Under the pieces are notes generated by a model, which searched no databases, was not told the origin of the DNA, and saw only the letters and a program-made list of their open reading frames with translations. Below, piece after piece: positions 27,264 through 36,187 of a stretch of DNA of 64,000 nucleotides. Source of the stretch: Glaciecola sp048820975 (lineage in GTDB: Bacteria > Pseudomonadota > Gammaproteobacteria > Enterobacterales > Alteromonadaceae); contig NZ_JBMEUF010000003.1 of assembly GCF_048820975.1 (NCBI RefSeq), positions 275,238-339,237 of the forward strand, given 5' to 3'. The translations under genes were made by a program, and so were the position numbers. Every line of letters begins with the position of its first letter. The stretch's first letter is position 1.

Positions 27264-29741
27264 CTATTCGCTGGGTGCTTCAATATTGTATCGTGCTAGC
27301 ACTTCGCTGGTAATGTCAGTTAAAAATAGCGCACCCGCTATATCCCACATGCGCTCTTCAAAGTAGGTGGCTTTATGAATAGCGTGCTGGCTTAAATAGA
27401 GTAGCTCTTGCTCGATTTTTTCTAAATCAGGTTTTAGCGCTTTGTTTATTGTTACGCTAAACGCTAAGAATGAGCCATTCACAAGCGCGGTTTTAATAAA
27501 GCTTTGCCTAGCTCTATGATGCGGGAACTGATACTGCCACAATGCTTTTACCGCATTTAACGACGCACTTTTACGGTTCGGGTTGGCAACAAAAATTTCA
27601 GTTTTGGTAGGCCTTGGATCTATTTTAAGTAGTTTTAGGGCCTGATTAACAAAGTCTTTTCCGTTATCAATATCTTGGTAAAGCCAGCTTAAATTTACCT
27701 GCGATAAACTTTTATTATGGTGAAGAAAGTCCATCCATTCTGCGCGTACTTGGCTCACGGTTGACATAGACGGCAAGAAACCCTGCATCTTTTTCTCAAC
27801 GTAGGTGCAAAATTGCGGGCTGTTTTTCGAATGAATATTGCGCAAGGCCATACTGATGCCCGGAACCGATTCATCGGGATTCACCGGTGTGAGTCTATCA
27901 AAATTGTTGGTGATTAATTGGCTAAAGAATGACTCAGCCACGCTCATTTCATCCATCGAAATAGCTTGAAGATGCACTACGTGTTTATCAATATTAATAT
28001 GCACTACACGGTAATGCAGATTTTTAAGCTCAAACTGTGCGGTAATTTCCTGAAGTTTAATGAAAGTGACTTCAATTTTAGTGTTTAAACGCTGAATAAA
28101 AGGCTCGTCTAATTCAATTTTCAAACCGCTTACTGATATATCTTCTGTAATACCCTGAATATATTGCGTATTCGTTTGCAAAATAACGGGCGTTCTTAGT
28201 ATATAACGAGTTTGTCTGCGCAGCTCTTTTTGCTTGTGACGATACGCCTCAACCAACTCAGGTAGTTTATTGCGTGCGTGACCGAAGGCTTTGAGAAGCT
28301 TTATCTTATGTTTATGAAGGCTGCGTATTTGATAACACTCTTGCGCTGTTTCACTCGTAATATCGGTCACACTGAGCATGGCGCTTATAGGGCTTAACTT
28401 GGCGGTTAGCCTTGGCGTCATAGCGCGATTAAGGCGATCCGTTTTTTTGCTAACGCCATCGGGAATAGAGCTAGGTGAAAAGCCATCGTTAGGCTTAACA
28501 TCGGTAATGGTCACATGAAATACTCGCCAGCTCGCTTTGCGTGATCCATAACTAAAGAATGTTGTTTTAAGTTCAGGATATTTTGCGAGATCGTGTTCAG
28601 ACGCCGAGTAAAAATAGGTTTTTTCGTCTTTTACGTGGTTAAAACTATAAATAGTTACATGGGGGTAAGCGCTGTTAGCGTTCATTAGCTTGTGAATACG
28701 AGCAGGATTTAACATAAATCCTATTAGCTGATTACCGCGTTCATCCATCCAATAATCGAGTATAGGCTTATTATTGGTGTTGATGCTTGCATACTTTGCA
28801 TAAAAGAAATCGTTCTTATCACGGCATACGAATACCGGCAGGCTAGGGGTGTTGTTGGCAAAGCTTTGCTCGTAAATTTTACTCGCCATTGCCATTTCAA
28901 CGTTATCTAGGTTCACTTTATAGCGATGCTTATGTAGTTTAATTAAATCGACTACAAACTCATCAAACAAGGGATTTAAAGAACCATCTCGATACAAATG
29001 TACCGAAGCTTTGTCTTGATCACCGCTTATATTAAGTACTTGGTACTCTATAGATTCACGGCTTAAACCATGATTTTTATCCAAACCCCTAAATACCACA
29101 TACAAAGGCTCTATTGCTTTAATTTTGCTTAGCACCTCAGCATCTTTTAAGCGAATACGCAGGCCATGGCCGGAAATGTCCAGCGTACTGGCATGCGCGC
29201 TGCTGTTATCAGCAAAAAACACTTCAATGGGGGTCACATAATTTAAACGTTCTTGTTTGCGAATAGGGTAGTTGAGTAAGTCTTGGCAGGGCGTGATGTA
29301 TTTTTCATCAGGCATGCTTAGTTCAACCATGGCGGTTCCGCGTTTTTGCGTATCCATTAATTGGCGCTTTTCGCGTTGTGCTTCAGCTATAACAGCTTCA
29401 TAAACCCCAAAGGTATATTCACCGTATCGCTTTACCAGTTTCTCAAAAAGCAAAATTCCGTTAACATTTAAATAATGCGCAACGCCATGATGCTGAAATA
29501 ATCGGCAATCATCTTTAACAACCGTGCGCAAATCAATAGAACGAATGCAAGGTTTGGCGAGTCGCTTAATTTCCATTTTAACTAAAAAGCGGGTATCAGA
29601 CGCGATCGCGTTAGTGCGCCTGTCAAATTCGGCGTTAAAACTTGCGCGATTTACCATAGGCGCTAACGACTCTATTATTGGCCTATAAGCCAGTAAGTCG
29701 TCTTGCTGAGGTATGAGTTTATTTGTGAACAAGGATTCCAT
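27264..29741 (-). CDS. Large protein with two PilZ domains (c-di-GMP effector candidate)
   Basis: A protein of 825 residues without signal peptide or transmembrane segments. Two PilZ-like regions are visible. At residues ~160-250 there is IRKQERLNYVTP and, about 25 residues on, TLDISGHGLRIRL. At ~510-600 there is LRRQTRYILRTPVIL followed by EDISVSGLKIEL. Both give the arginine-rich stretch plus D-x-S-x-x-G that binds cyclic di-GMP. The remaining regions are not recognised. It lies between serB and radA, a place where similar large PilZ proteins occur in Alteromonadales and Shewanella (from memory). It may link c-di-GMP to motility or surface functions; pili and the PomAB motor are both encoded in this window. 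Divergent from radA. Confidence 0.8.
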   Translation of the reverse strand: MESLFTNKLIPQQDDLLAYRPIIESLAPMVNRASFNAEFDRRTNAIASDTRFLVKMEIKRLAKPCIRSIDLRTVVKDDCRLFQHHGVAHYLNVNGILLFEKLVKRYGEYTFGVYEAVIAEAQREKRQLMDTQKRGTAMVELSMPDEKYITPCQDLLNYPIRKQERLNYVTPIEVFFADNSSAHASTLDISGHGLRIRLKDAEVLSKIKAIEPLYVVFRGLDKNHGLSRESIEYQVLNISGDQDKASVHLYRDGSLNPLFDEFVVDLIKLHKHRYKVNLDNVEMAMASKIYEQSFANNTPSLPVFVCRDKNDFFYAKYASINTNNKPILDYWMDERGNQLIGFMLNPARIHKLMNANSAYPHVTIYSFNHVKDEKTYFYSASEHDLAKYPELKTTFFSYGSRKASWRVFHVTITDVKPNDGFSPSSIPDGVSKKTDRLNRAMTPRLTAKLSPISAMLSVTDITSETAQECYQIRSLHKHKIKLLKAFGHARNKLPELVEAYRHKQKELRRQTRYILRTPVILQTNTQYIQGITEDISVSGLKIELDEPFIQRLNTKIEVTFIKLQEITAQFELKNLHYRVVHINIDKHVVHLQAISMDEMSVAESFFSQLITNNFDRLTPVNPDESVPGISMALRNIHSKNSPQFCTYVEKKMQGFLPSMSTVSQVRAEWMDFLHHNKSLSQVNLSWLYQDIDNGKDFVNQALKLLKIDPRPTKTEIFVANPNRKSASLNAVKALWQYQFPHHRARQSFIKTALVNGSFLAFSVTINKALKPDLEKIEQELLYLSQHAIHKATYFEERMWDIAGALFLTDITSEVLARYNIEAPSE

Positions 29742-29837
29742 ATTTTTATATTATCGGAAAGTTTTCGATTTTCTTTTAGGAGTTTACGCGTAAACTTCAA
29801 TAAAAAGCAATTTAGCGCGAAAGGGTTTAAATAATAG

Positions 29838-31217
29838 ATGGCAAAAAGAAAGACGGCATTTGTATGCGAAGATTGCGGCGCAGAGCACGCACGTTGGCAA
29901 GGGCAGTGCACTTGCGGCGCCTGGAACTCATTAAAGGAGTTTACAATTGAGCCTGCAACCAAAGGCGCGAAGCGCTCCTCAGCGGTAGCGGGATACGCAG
30001 GCGCAGGCTCTGGCGGTGCTAAAAAAATAAATGAAGTCGCCTCAGTAGAAGCAGAAAAAAGCTTAACGGGCATTGGTGAACTTGACCGCGTACTCAGCGG
30101 TGGCATGACAACAGGCTCAGTTAATATCATTTCGGGCGATCCAGGTGCTGGAAAAACAACCTTATTATCTGATCTAGTGGCACGTATGTCGCAGCGAATG
30201 GCGTCATTGTACTGTACCGCTGAAGAGTCGTTATCGCAGTTTAAAAACAGGGTGAATAGGTTAAAGCTTGCTTATAACGAAGATCAACTGTTCTTATTAT
30301 CTGAAACCAGTGTTGAAGCGATTATTGAACAGCTTCATACCCATCAAATCAAATTTGCGGTAATAGATTCCATTCAGGCAGTCGTTACCGACGCTGCGAA
30401 CGGTAGCCCTGGTTCACCTTCGCAAGTAAAAACCGCGGCACAAGCGCTTACTCAGTACTGCAAGCAAAATGATGTGACCATGTTCATTATTGCGCACGTG
30501 AACAAAAATAATGAAATTGCTGGGCCGCAAACATTGGTTCATATTGTTGACGCCCTGCTGCATATTGATACTAACGATGGGCAAATCCGCACTTTACGAG
30601 CGAATAAAAACCGTTTCGGGGATATAGACACAGTGGGGATATTTCGCATGAGCGAACGCGGCATGTTGAGTGTAGATAATCCCAGCGAAATATTTTTATC
30701 GGGTTCATCTACCGCATCACCGGGGGCAACTATTACCTGTATTCGTAAGGGGAATAGAAACCTGCTTTTAGAAATTCAGTGTTTAACCACAGAAACCGAA
30801 GCAGAGTATCCTCAACGTGTATGCGTGGGTTTGAACATGAACCGTATCAAAATGCTCACAGGCGTGTTGCGTAAGCATACCAAAACAAAAATATACCATG
30901 ATACTTTCTTCAATATTGTTGGCGGTTTAAAAATTGATGAGTCAGAAACCTGTATTGACTTAGCATTGGTTGCCTCGTTGCTAAGTTCACTAAACGAGTT
31001 TGTTATTCCAAGAAGCTCCTGCATTATGGGAGAGCTTAGCTTAAATGGCGATGTTCGCCCTATTGATAGCGGTGTTCCGCGTGTGAAAGAAGCGGCGCAA
31101 CATGGTTTTACTGAAATTTATATCCCACATAGAAACTACCACAAAACAATGGAGGGCTTGGGCGCAACTATTATTCCCGTTAAAACCGTGCATGAATTAA
31201 TAGAAAAAATAGCCTAG
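29838..31217 (+). CDS. radA: DNA repair protein RadA (Sms)
   Basis: A RecA-related branch-migration helicase of 459 residues (E. coli 460). It has an N-terminal zinc finger, Walker A GDPGAGKTT, the RadA-specific KNRFG motif, and a Lon-protease-like C-terminal domain (GELSLNGDVRPIDSG). It processes recombination intermediates. The zinc finger reads C10-x2-C13 ... C24-x-C26, one residue shorter than the usual CxxC...CxxC; the bases TGC ACT TGC confirm it. The ATG is at 29838; a bidirectional terminator follows. Confidence 0.96.
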   Translation: MAKRKTAFVCEDCGAEHARWQGQCTCGAWNSLKEFTIEPATKGAKRSSAVAGYAGAGSGGAKKINEVASVEAEKSLTGIGELDRVLSGGMTTGSVNIISGDPGAGKTTLLSDLVARMSQRMASLYCTAEESLSQFKNRVNRLKLAYNEDQLFLLSETSVEAIIEQLHTHQIKFAVIDSIQAVVTDAANGSPGSPSQVKTAAQALTQYCKQNDVTMFIIAHVNKNNEIAGPQTLVHIVDALLHIDTNDGQIRTLRANKNRFGDIDTVGIFRMSERGMLSVDNPSEIFLSGSSTASPGATITCIRKGNRNLLLEIQCLTTETEAEYPQRVCVGLNMNRIKMLTGVLRKHTKTKIYHDTFFNIVGGLKIDESETCIDLALVASLLSSLNEFVIPRSSCIMGELSLNGDVRPIDSGVPRVKEAAQHGFTEIYIPHRNYHKTMEGLGATIIPVKTVHELIEKIA

Positions 31218-31235
31218 GACAGCATATATAGGTAT

Positions 31236-31270
31236 AAAAAAAGGCGGTAGTTTTCACTACCGCCTTTTTT
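31236..31270. terminator. Bidirectional intrinsic terminator between radA and ettA
   Basis: Stem GGCGGTAGT (31243-31251) / ACTACCGCC (31256-31264) with loop TTTC, flanked by seven A on the left and six T on the right. It works for both radA (plus) and ettA (minus). Confidence 0.9.
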
Positions 31271-31288
31271 ATTGATATGGGCTTAATG

Positions 31289-32953
31289 CTAGCCAATTTT
31301 TTTGTACTTTAAACGATGCGGTTCTACCACATCTTGTCCGTAGGTATCTTTCAACCATGCGGCATAATCAGTGTAGTTACCTTCGTAGAAATTAATTTTA
31401 CCCTCATCTCTATAATCTAGAATATGAGTCGCCACGCGGTCAAGGAACCAACGGTCATGCGAAATAACTAATACGCAGCCAGGAAATTCTAAAATGGCAT
31501 TTTCAAGTGCGCGCAAGGTTTCAACGTCTAGATCATTGGTTGGCTCATCGAGTAAAAGTGTATTACCACCTGACTTTAATAGTTTGGCTAAGTGCACTCG
31601 ATTTCGCTCACCACCTGATAAGTCTTTTATGAACTTCTTCTGATCAGAGCCTTTAAAGTTAAAGCGGCTACAATAAGCGCGGCTGTTTATTTCAAAGTTG
31701 CCAATTTTAATAATGTCTTGGCCTTCAGAAAGCTCTTCAAATACTGTTTTAGTATCATCCATATGATCTCTAAATTGCTCAACACTCGCAATTTGAACGG
31801 TATCACCAATTACAATTTCACCTGAATCAGCTTGCTCTTTGCCGGTAAGCATTCTAAATAGGGTTGATTTACCCGCGCCGTTAGCGCCAATTATGCCTAC
31901 AATTGCGCCTTTAGGAACCGTAAATGATAGGTCATCAATTAATAGCCTGTCACCATATGACTTTTTAAGATGCTGTACTTCAATTACTTTGTCACCTAAA
32001 CGTTCTCCCGGCGGGATAAACAGCTCATTGGTTTCGTTACGTTTTTGGTAATCACCGGTATTGAGCTCTTCAAAGCGTGACATACGCGCTTTACTTTTCG
32101 CTTGGCGGCCTTTCGGATTGCTACGTACCCATTCAAGTTCTTGCTTGATTGACTTTTGGCGAGCGTTTTCAGCGCGTTCTTCTTGCTCTAATCGCGCATC
32201 TTTTTGTTCCAGCCATGACGAATAGTTACCTTCCCATGGAATACCTTCACCGCGGTCAAGTTCTAGTATCCATCCCGCTACGTTATCAAGGAAATATCTA
32301 TCATGGGTAATAGCCACTACCGTGCCTTCGTAGTCATGCAAGAAGCGCTCAAGCCACGCCACCGATTCTGCATCTAGGTGGTTGGTAGGTTCATCTAGCA
32401 ACAGCATTTCAGGTTTTTCAAGTAGCAGTTTACACAGTGCAACACGGCGCTGCTCACCACCTGACAGCTTAGTTACATCGGCATCCCAAGGCGGTAAGCG
32501 CAAAGCATTGGCAGCACGCTCAAGGACGTTATCAATGTTATGACCATCTTTAGATTGAATAATGGCTTCAAGTTCGCCTTGCTCTTTTGCTAAGGCGTCA
32601 AAGTCAGCATCTGGCTCGGCATACGCGGCGTATACTGCGTCAATACGTTTAAGCGCATCCATTACATCAGCTACTGCCAATTCAATATTGCCACGTACAT
32701 CTTTTGTTTCGTCAAGCTTCGGTTCTTGCGGTAAGTAACCAATTTTTAAGTCAGTAAGGGGCCTTGCTTCACCTTCAATATCGGTATCAATGCCGGCCAT
32801 AATTTTAAGTAAGGTTGATTTACCAGCTCCGTTTAAACCAAGTACGCCTATTTTTGCGCCAGGGAAAAAACTTAAGCTAATATTTTTAAGAATGTGTCGG
32901 TTCGGTGGAACAATTTTGCCCACTCTATGCATACTGTATACGTATTGAGCCAT
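31289..32953 (-). CDS. ettA: EttA, energy-dependent translational throttle (ABC-F)
   Basis: A soluble ABC-F ATPase of 554 residues (E. coli EttA 555). The two nucleotide-binding domains have Walker A GLNGAGKSTLL and GANGAGKSTLF, and signatures LSGGEQRRVALCKLLL and LSGGERNRVHLAKLL. The linker between them carries EttA's arm and P-site tRNA interaction motif region (RGEGIPWEGNYSSWLEQK). EttA binds the ribosomal E site and couples entry into elongation to the ATP/ADP ratio. Single gene, ATG at 32953. A weak promoter (AGTCAA at 33065-33070, i.e. TTGACT on the minus strand) lies upstream. Confidence 0.96.
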   Translation of the reverse strand: MAQYVYSMHRVGKIVPPNRHILKNISLSFFPGAKIGVLGLNGAGKSTLLKIMAGIDTDIEGEARPLTDLKIGYLPQEPKLDETKDVRGNIELAVADVMDALKRIDAVYAAYAEPDADFDALAKEQGELEAIIQSKDGHNIDNVLERAANALRLPPWDADVTKLSGGEQRRVALCKLLLEKPEMLLLDEPTNHLDAESVAWLERFLHDYEGTVVAITHDRYFLDNVAGWILELDRGEGIPWEGNYSSWLEQKDARLEQEERAENARQKSIKQELEWVRSNPKGRQAKSKARMSRFEELNTGDYQKRNETNELFIPPGERLGDKVIEVQHLKKSYGDRLLIDDLSFTVPKGAIVGIIGANGAGKSTLFRMLTGKEQADSGEIVIGDTVQIASVEQFRDHMDDTKTVFEELSEGQDIIKIGNFEINSRAYCSRFNFKGSDQKKFIKDLSGGERNRVHLAKLLKSGGNTLLLDEPTNDLDVETLRALENAILEFPGCVLVISHDRWFLDRVATHILDYRDEGKINFYEGNYTDYAAWLKDTYGQDVVEPHRLKYKKIG

Positions 32954-33182
32954 GCGAATGTAAGTACCTATTTTATTGACGTGATATTGAGAGCGCTCGT
33001 GCAGTGATCTTATTGGTTTTCCTGCATTTAAGCGCTGTTCATAATGACCTTAACCTTTCGGTGTAGTCAAATGCTAAGGGCAGTATTGTAGTCTAGATTA
33101 CTCGCTTAAGTAAGTGAAAAAAAATGTGTTACCATTAGCGCATAAACAGTCTTTAAATTTACATTTTATATAGGAATGCAAT

Positions 33183-34196
33183 ATGTCGATGATGACATTA
33201 GCTCAAATTGCTAATCACATTGGTGGCACCGTTAAAGGTGACGAAACTACACAAATAGCTGAAATGGCAAATTTGCTAACAGCACAAGCGCATCAAATGT
33301 CGTTTTTATCAAATAGTAAATATGCAAAAGATCTTGCCAATACCAAAGCCGGTGGCGTTATTTTAGGTGCTAAAGATGCCGAAGCTTACCAAGGCAACGC
33401 AATTATAGTTGAAAACCCTTATGTAGGCTTTGCGAAGGCCGCACAATTACTTGATAACACGCCTGTGCAAGCTAGCGATATTTCAAGCAGCGCCACAATA
33501 CATTCAAGCGCTACACTTGGCGCCAATGTGAGTGTAGGACACGGAGCCGTAATTGCGCAAAACGCACAAATAGGCAATGACTGTGTTATTGGTCCTAATT
33601 GCTTTGTAGGTGAGGGCGCTATTTTAGGTGATGGCGTTAACTTGCGCGCAAATGTGTGCATATACCATAGAGTGGAGTTAGGTAATCGCGTTTCTATTCA
33701 TAGTGGCACCGTAATAGGAAGTGACGGCTTCGGGTATGCTAATGACAAAGGCCAGTGGGTAAAAATACCTCAAACAGGTACCGTAACGGTGGGCGACGAT
33801 ACAGAATTTGGTGCCAATTGCACCATAGATAGAGGCGCTTTAGACAACACCATTATTGGTAAAAACGTGATTATTGACAACTTAGTGCATATTGCGCATA
33901 ACGTAGAAGTGGGTGACCACTCTTGTATATGTGGTGCCACGGGTATTGCCGGCAGTACAACTATTGGCAAATATGTGGTTATTGCTGGAAGCTGCGCTAT
34001 AAATGGGCACATTGATATTGCCGATAAAGTACAAATTACCGGCAACTCTATGGTAACGAAATCTATTAAAGAAGCCGGTGTGTATTCATCGGGAATGCCT
34101 GCTTTACCTAGCAAAGAGTGGCAGAAAAATACGGTTTATAGCCGCCAACTATCAAAAATGATAGAAAGAATTAAACGTTTAGAGCAAGCAAAGTAA
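33183..34196 (+). CDS. lpxD: UDP-3-O-acylglucosamine N-acyltransferase LpxD
   Basis: An enzyme of 337 residues adding the second 3-hydroxyacyl chain to UDP-glucosamine in lipid A synthesis. An N-terminal uridine-binding domain (~1-100) is followed by a left-handed beta-helix of hexapeptide repeats. The catalytic histidine is in DNLVHIAHNVEVG, and IGSDGFGYAND is the family signature. The C-terminal coiled helix (KMIERIKRLEQ) is present. Length and motifs are complete. It stands alone between ettA and glyA, away from the usual bamA-skp-lpxD-fabZ-lpxA cluster. AGGA precedes the ATG. Confidence 0.93.
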   Translation: MSMMTLAQIANHIGGTVKGDETTQIAEMANLLTAQAHQMSFLSNSKYAKDLANTKAGGVILGAKDAEAYQGNAIIVENPYVGFAKAAQLLDNTPVQASDISSSATIHSSATLGANVSVGHGAVIAQNAQIGNDCVIGPNCFVGEGAILGDGVNLRANVCIYHRVELGNRVSIHSGTVIGSDGFGYANDKGQWVKIPQTGTVTVGDDTEFGANCTIDRGALDNTIIGKNVIIDNLVHIAHNVEVGDHSCICGATGIAGSTTIGKYVVIAGSCAINGHIDIADKVQITGNSMVTKSIKEAGVYSSGMPALPSKEWQKNTVYSRQLSKMIERIKRLEQAK

Positions 34197-34272
34197 ACAC
34201 CGCGCATAAAGAAATTCAGCAAGTTTACACAATGGCTATTAGTTATTCAGAATAGCCACTATACAAAGTGAA

Positions 34273-34300
34273 TAAAAACGCTACAATATCGGCGTTTTTA
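34273..34300 (+). terminator. Possible weak terminator after lpxD
   Basis: A 9-bp stem (arms 34273-34281 and 34292-34300, AAAAACGC / GCGTTTTT core, 10-base loop) lies between lpxD and glyA. The stem is AT-rich with U-richness built into the right arm, so termination strength is doubtful. A separate inverted repeat TGGCTATT/AATAGCCA (34233-34240, 34251-34258) lies just upstream. Confidence 0.4.
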
Positions 34301-34350
34301 TACCCTTATTTTTGATTCGCTACACACTTTAGCGCCCATAGGAGCCTTTT

Positions 34351-35607
34351 ATGTTTTCACGCAATATGAATATCGCCGATTTTGATCCTGAGTTGTTCTC
34401 AGCTATGGAGGCAGAGAAGCAGCGTCAAGAACATCACATTGAATTAATTGCATCTGAAAACTACTGCAGCCCTCGCGTATTAGAAGCGCAAGGCTCTCAG
34501 TTAACTAATAAATATGCAGAAGGCTACCCAGGTAAACGTTATTACGGTGGTTGTGAACATGTAGATGTAGCCGAGCAATTAGCTATTGACCGCGCAAAAG
34601 AATTGTTTGATTGTGATTACGCAAACGTACAACCACATGCCGGTTCACAAGCCAATACAGCCGTGTTTATGGCCTTAATTGAGGCTAACGATACCGTATT
34701 AGGTATGAGCTTAGCTGATGGCGGCCACTTAACTCACGGCTCTCATGTTAACTTTTCAGGTAAAACATACAACGCAGTTCAGTATGGATTACACCCTGAA
34801 ACGGGTGTAATTGACTACGACAACGTTGAAGCTTTAGCTCTTGAGCATAAGCCAAAACTTATTATTGGTGGTTTCTCAGCTTATTCGGGCATTGTTGACT
34901 GGGCTCGTTTTAGACAAATTGCTGATAAAGTAGGCGCGTACTTGTTGGTTGATATGGCTCACGTTGCTGGTTTAGTCGCGGCGGGTATATACCCAAGCCC
35001 GCTTCCTCATGCTCATGTGGTAACCACTACTACTCATAAAACGCTTGGCGGCCCTCGTGGTGGATTGATTTTATCAGCGTGTGGCGATGAGACTATTTAT
35101 AAAAAATTAAATAGTTCAGTATTCCCAGGTAATCAGGGCGGCCCTTTGTGCCACGTGATTGCGGCTAAAGCGGTTGCATTTAAAGAGGCCTTAGCGCCTG
35201 AGTTTAAAACGTATCAAGAACAAGTGTTAAAAAATGCCAAGGCAATGTGCTCAGTACTGCAAGATCGTGGTTATACTGTAGTGTCAAATGGTACAGAAAA
35301 TCACTTGTTCTTATTGGACTTAATCAATAAAGAAATTACAGGTAAAGATGCCGATGCAGCCCTAGGTCGTGCTAACATAACGGTTAATAAAAATTCAGTA
35401 CCTAATGACCCTCGCTCTCCATTTGTAACAAGTGGTCTTAGAATAGGAACACCTGCAATAACACGCAGAGGGTTTAATGAAGCTGAAGCATCGCAGGTAG
35501 CAAACTGGATTTGTGATGTGCTTGACAACATTAACGATGAAAGCGTGATAGAGCGCGTGCGCAAAGAAGTTGTTACTTTATGTGAACAGTTCCCTGTATA
35601 TGGCTAA
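34351..35607 (+). CDS. glyA: Serine hydroxymethyltransferase GlyA
   Basis: A PLP enzyme converting serine and tetrahydrofolate to glycine and methylene-THF. It has 418 residues (E. coli 417). The PLP lysine lies in TTTTHKTLGGPRGG. ASENYCSPRVLEAQGS, NKYAEGYPGKRYYGGCE and SAYSGIVDW are family blocks. AGGAG six bases before the ATG supports the start. Its product serine/glycine balance connects with serB in this window. A strong terminator follows, separating it from nrdR. Confidence 0.98.
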   Translation: MFSRNMNIADFDPELFSAMEAEKQRQEHHIELIASENYCSPRVLEAQGSQLTNKYAEGYPGKRYYGGCEHVDVAEQLAIDRAKELFDCDYANVQPHAGSQANTAVFMALIEANDTVLGMSLADGGHLTHGSHVNFSGKTYNAVQYGLHPETGVIDYDNVEALALEHKPKLIIGGFSAYSGIVDWARFRQIADKVGAYLLVDMAHVAGLVAAGIYPSPLPHAHVVTTTTHKTLGGPRGGLILSACGDETIYKKLNSSVFPGNQGGPLCHVIAAKAVAFKEALAPEFKTYQEQVLKNAKAMCSVLQDRGYTVVSNGTENHLFLLDLINKEITGKDADAALGRANITVNKNSVPNDPRSPFVTSGLRIGTPAITRRGFNEAEASQVANWICDVLDNINDESVIERVRKEVVTLCEQFPVYG

Positions 35608-35630
35608 TACAGAGATTCAAGATTAAAAAT

Positions 35631-35662
35631 AAAGCCGGAGTAATCCGGCTTTGTTGTTTTTT
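35631..35662 (+). terminator. Intrinsic terminator of glyA
   Basis: Stem AAAGCCGGA (35631-35639) / TCCGGCTTT (35644-35652), loop GTAA, followed by GTTGTTTTTT. Confidence 0.9.
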
Positions 35663-35734
35663 AATACCACGGGAAGCGTTTTGTAAAAGCGTGTTTTTAC
35701 CCCGTGAGCGCTAAAATACTAGGAGTAATGTGCC

Positions 35735-36187
35735 ATGTTTTGTCCATTTTGTAGTGCCCAAGAAACCAAAGTGATTGATTCTAGATTGGTGGCTGGCGGT
35801 GAGCAAATTAGGCGCAGACGCCAATGTTTAGAGTGCACTGAAAGATTCACTACCTTTGAAGTGGCTGAGTTGGTGATGCCTAAAGTAATTAAGCGTGACT
35901 TAACTCGCGAGCCTTTCAACGAAGATAAACTTGCCGCTGGCCTGCAGCGCGCAATAGAAAAACGCCCAGTAAGCACCGAATCAGTACATCAAACCATTGC
36001 TAAAATTAAATCTGAGCTTCGTGCAACGGGTGAACGCGAAGTGAGCAGCGAGTTTATTGGTGAATTAATTATGAAATCACTGAAAAAACTCGACAAAGTC
36101 GCCTACGTGCGTTTTGCTTCTGTTTATCGCTCATTTGAAGACGTCAAAGAGTTTGGCGAAGAAATAGCTCGTTTATCAGATGACTAA
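35735..36187 (+). CDS. nrdR: Transcriptional repressor NrdR
   Basis: A nucleotide-responsive repressor of ribonucleotide reductase operons, 150 residues (E. coli 149). The zinc ribbon is CPFC...RRRRQCLEC at the N-terminus, and the ATP-cone domain (residues ~49-139) starts VIKRDLTREPFNEDKL. The ATG has AGGAG nine bases upstream. It overlaps ribD by eight bases and starts the riboflavin/nusB run, the conserved gammaproteobacterial order. Confidence 0.97.
   Translation: MFCPFCSAQETKVIDSRLVAGGEQIRRRRQCLECTERFTTFEVAELVMPKVIKRDLTREPFNEDKLAAGLQRAIEKRPVSTESVHQTIAKIKSELRATGEREVSSEFIGELIMKSLKKLDKVAYVRFASVYRSFEDVKEFGEEIARLSDD

Noticed and set aside
34233..34258. TGGCTATT/AATAGCCA hairpin after lpxD as a terminator
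   Set aside because: 10-base loop and no T-tract; a second hairpin just downstream fits slightly better.
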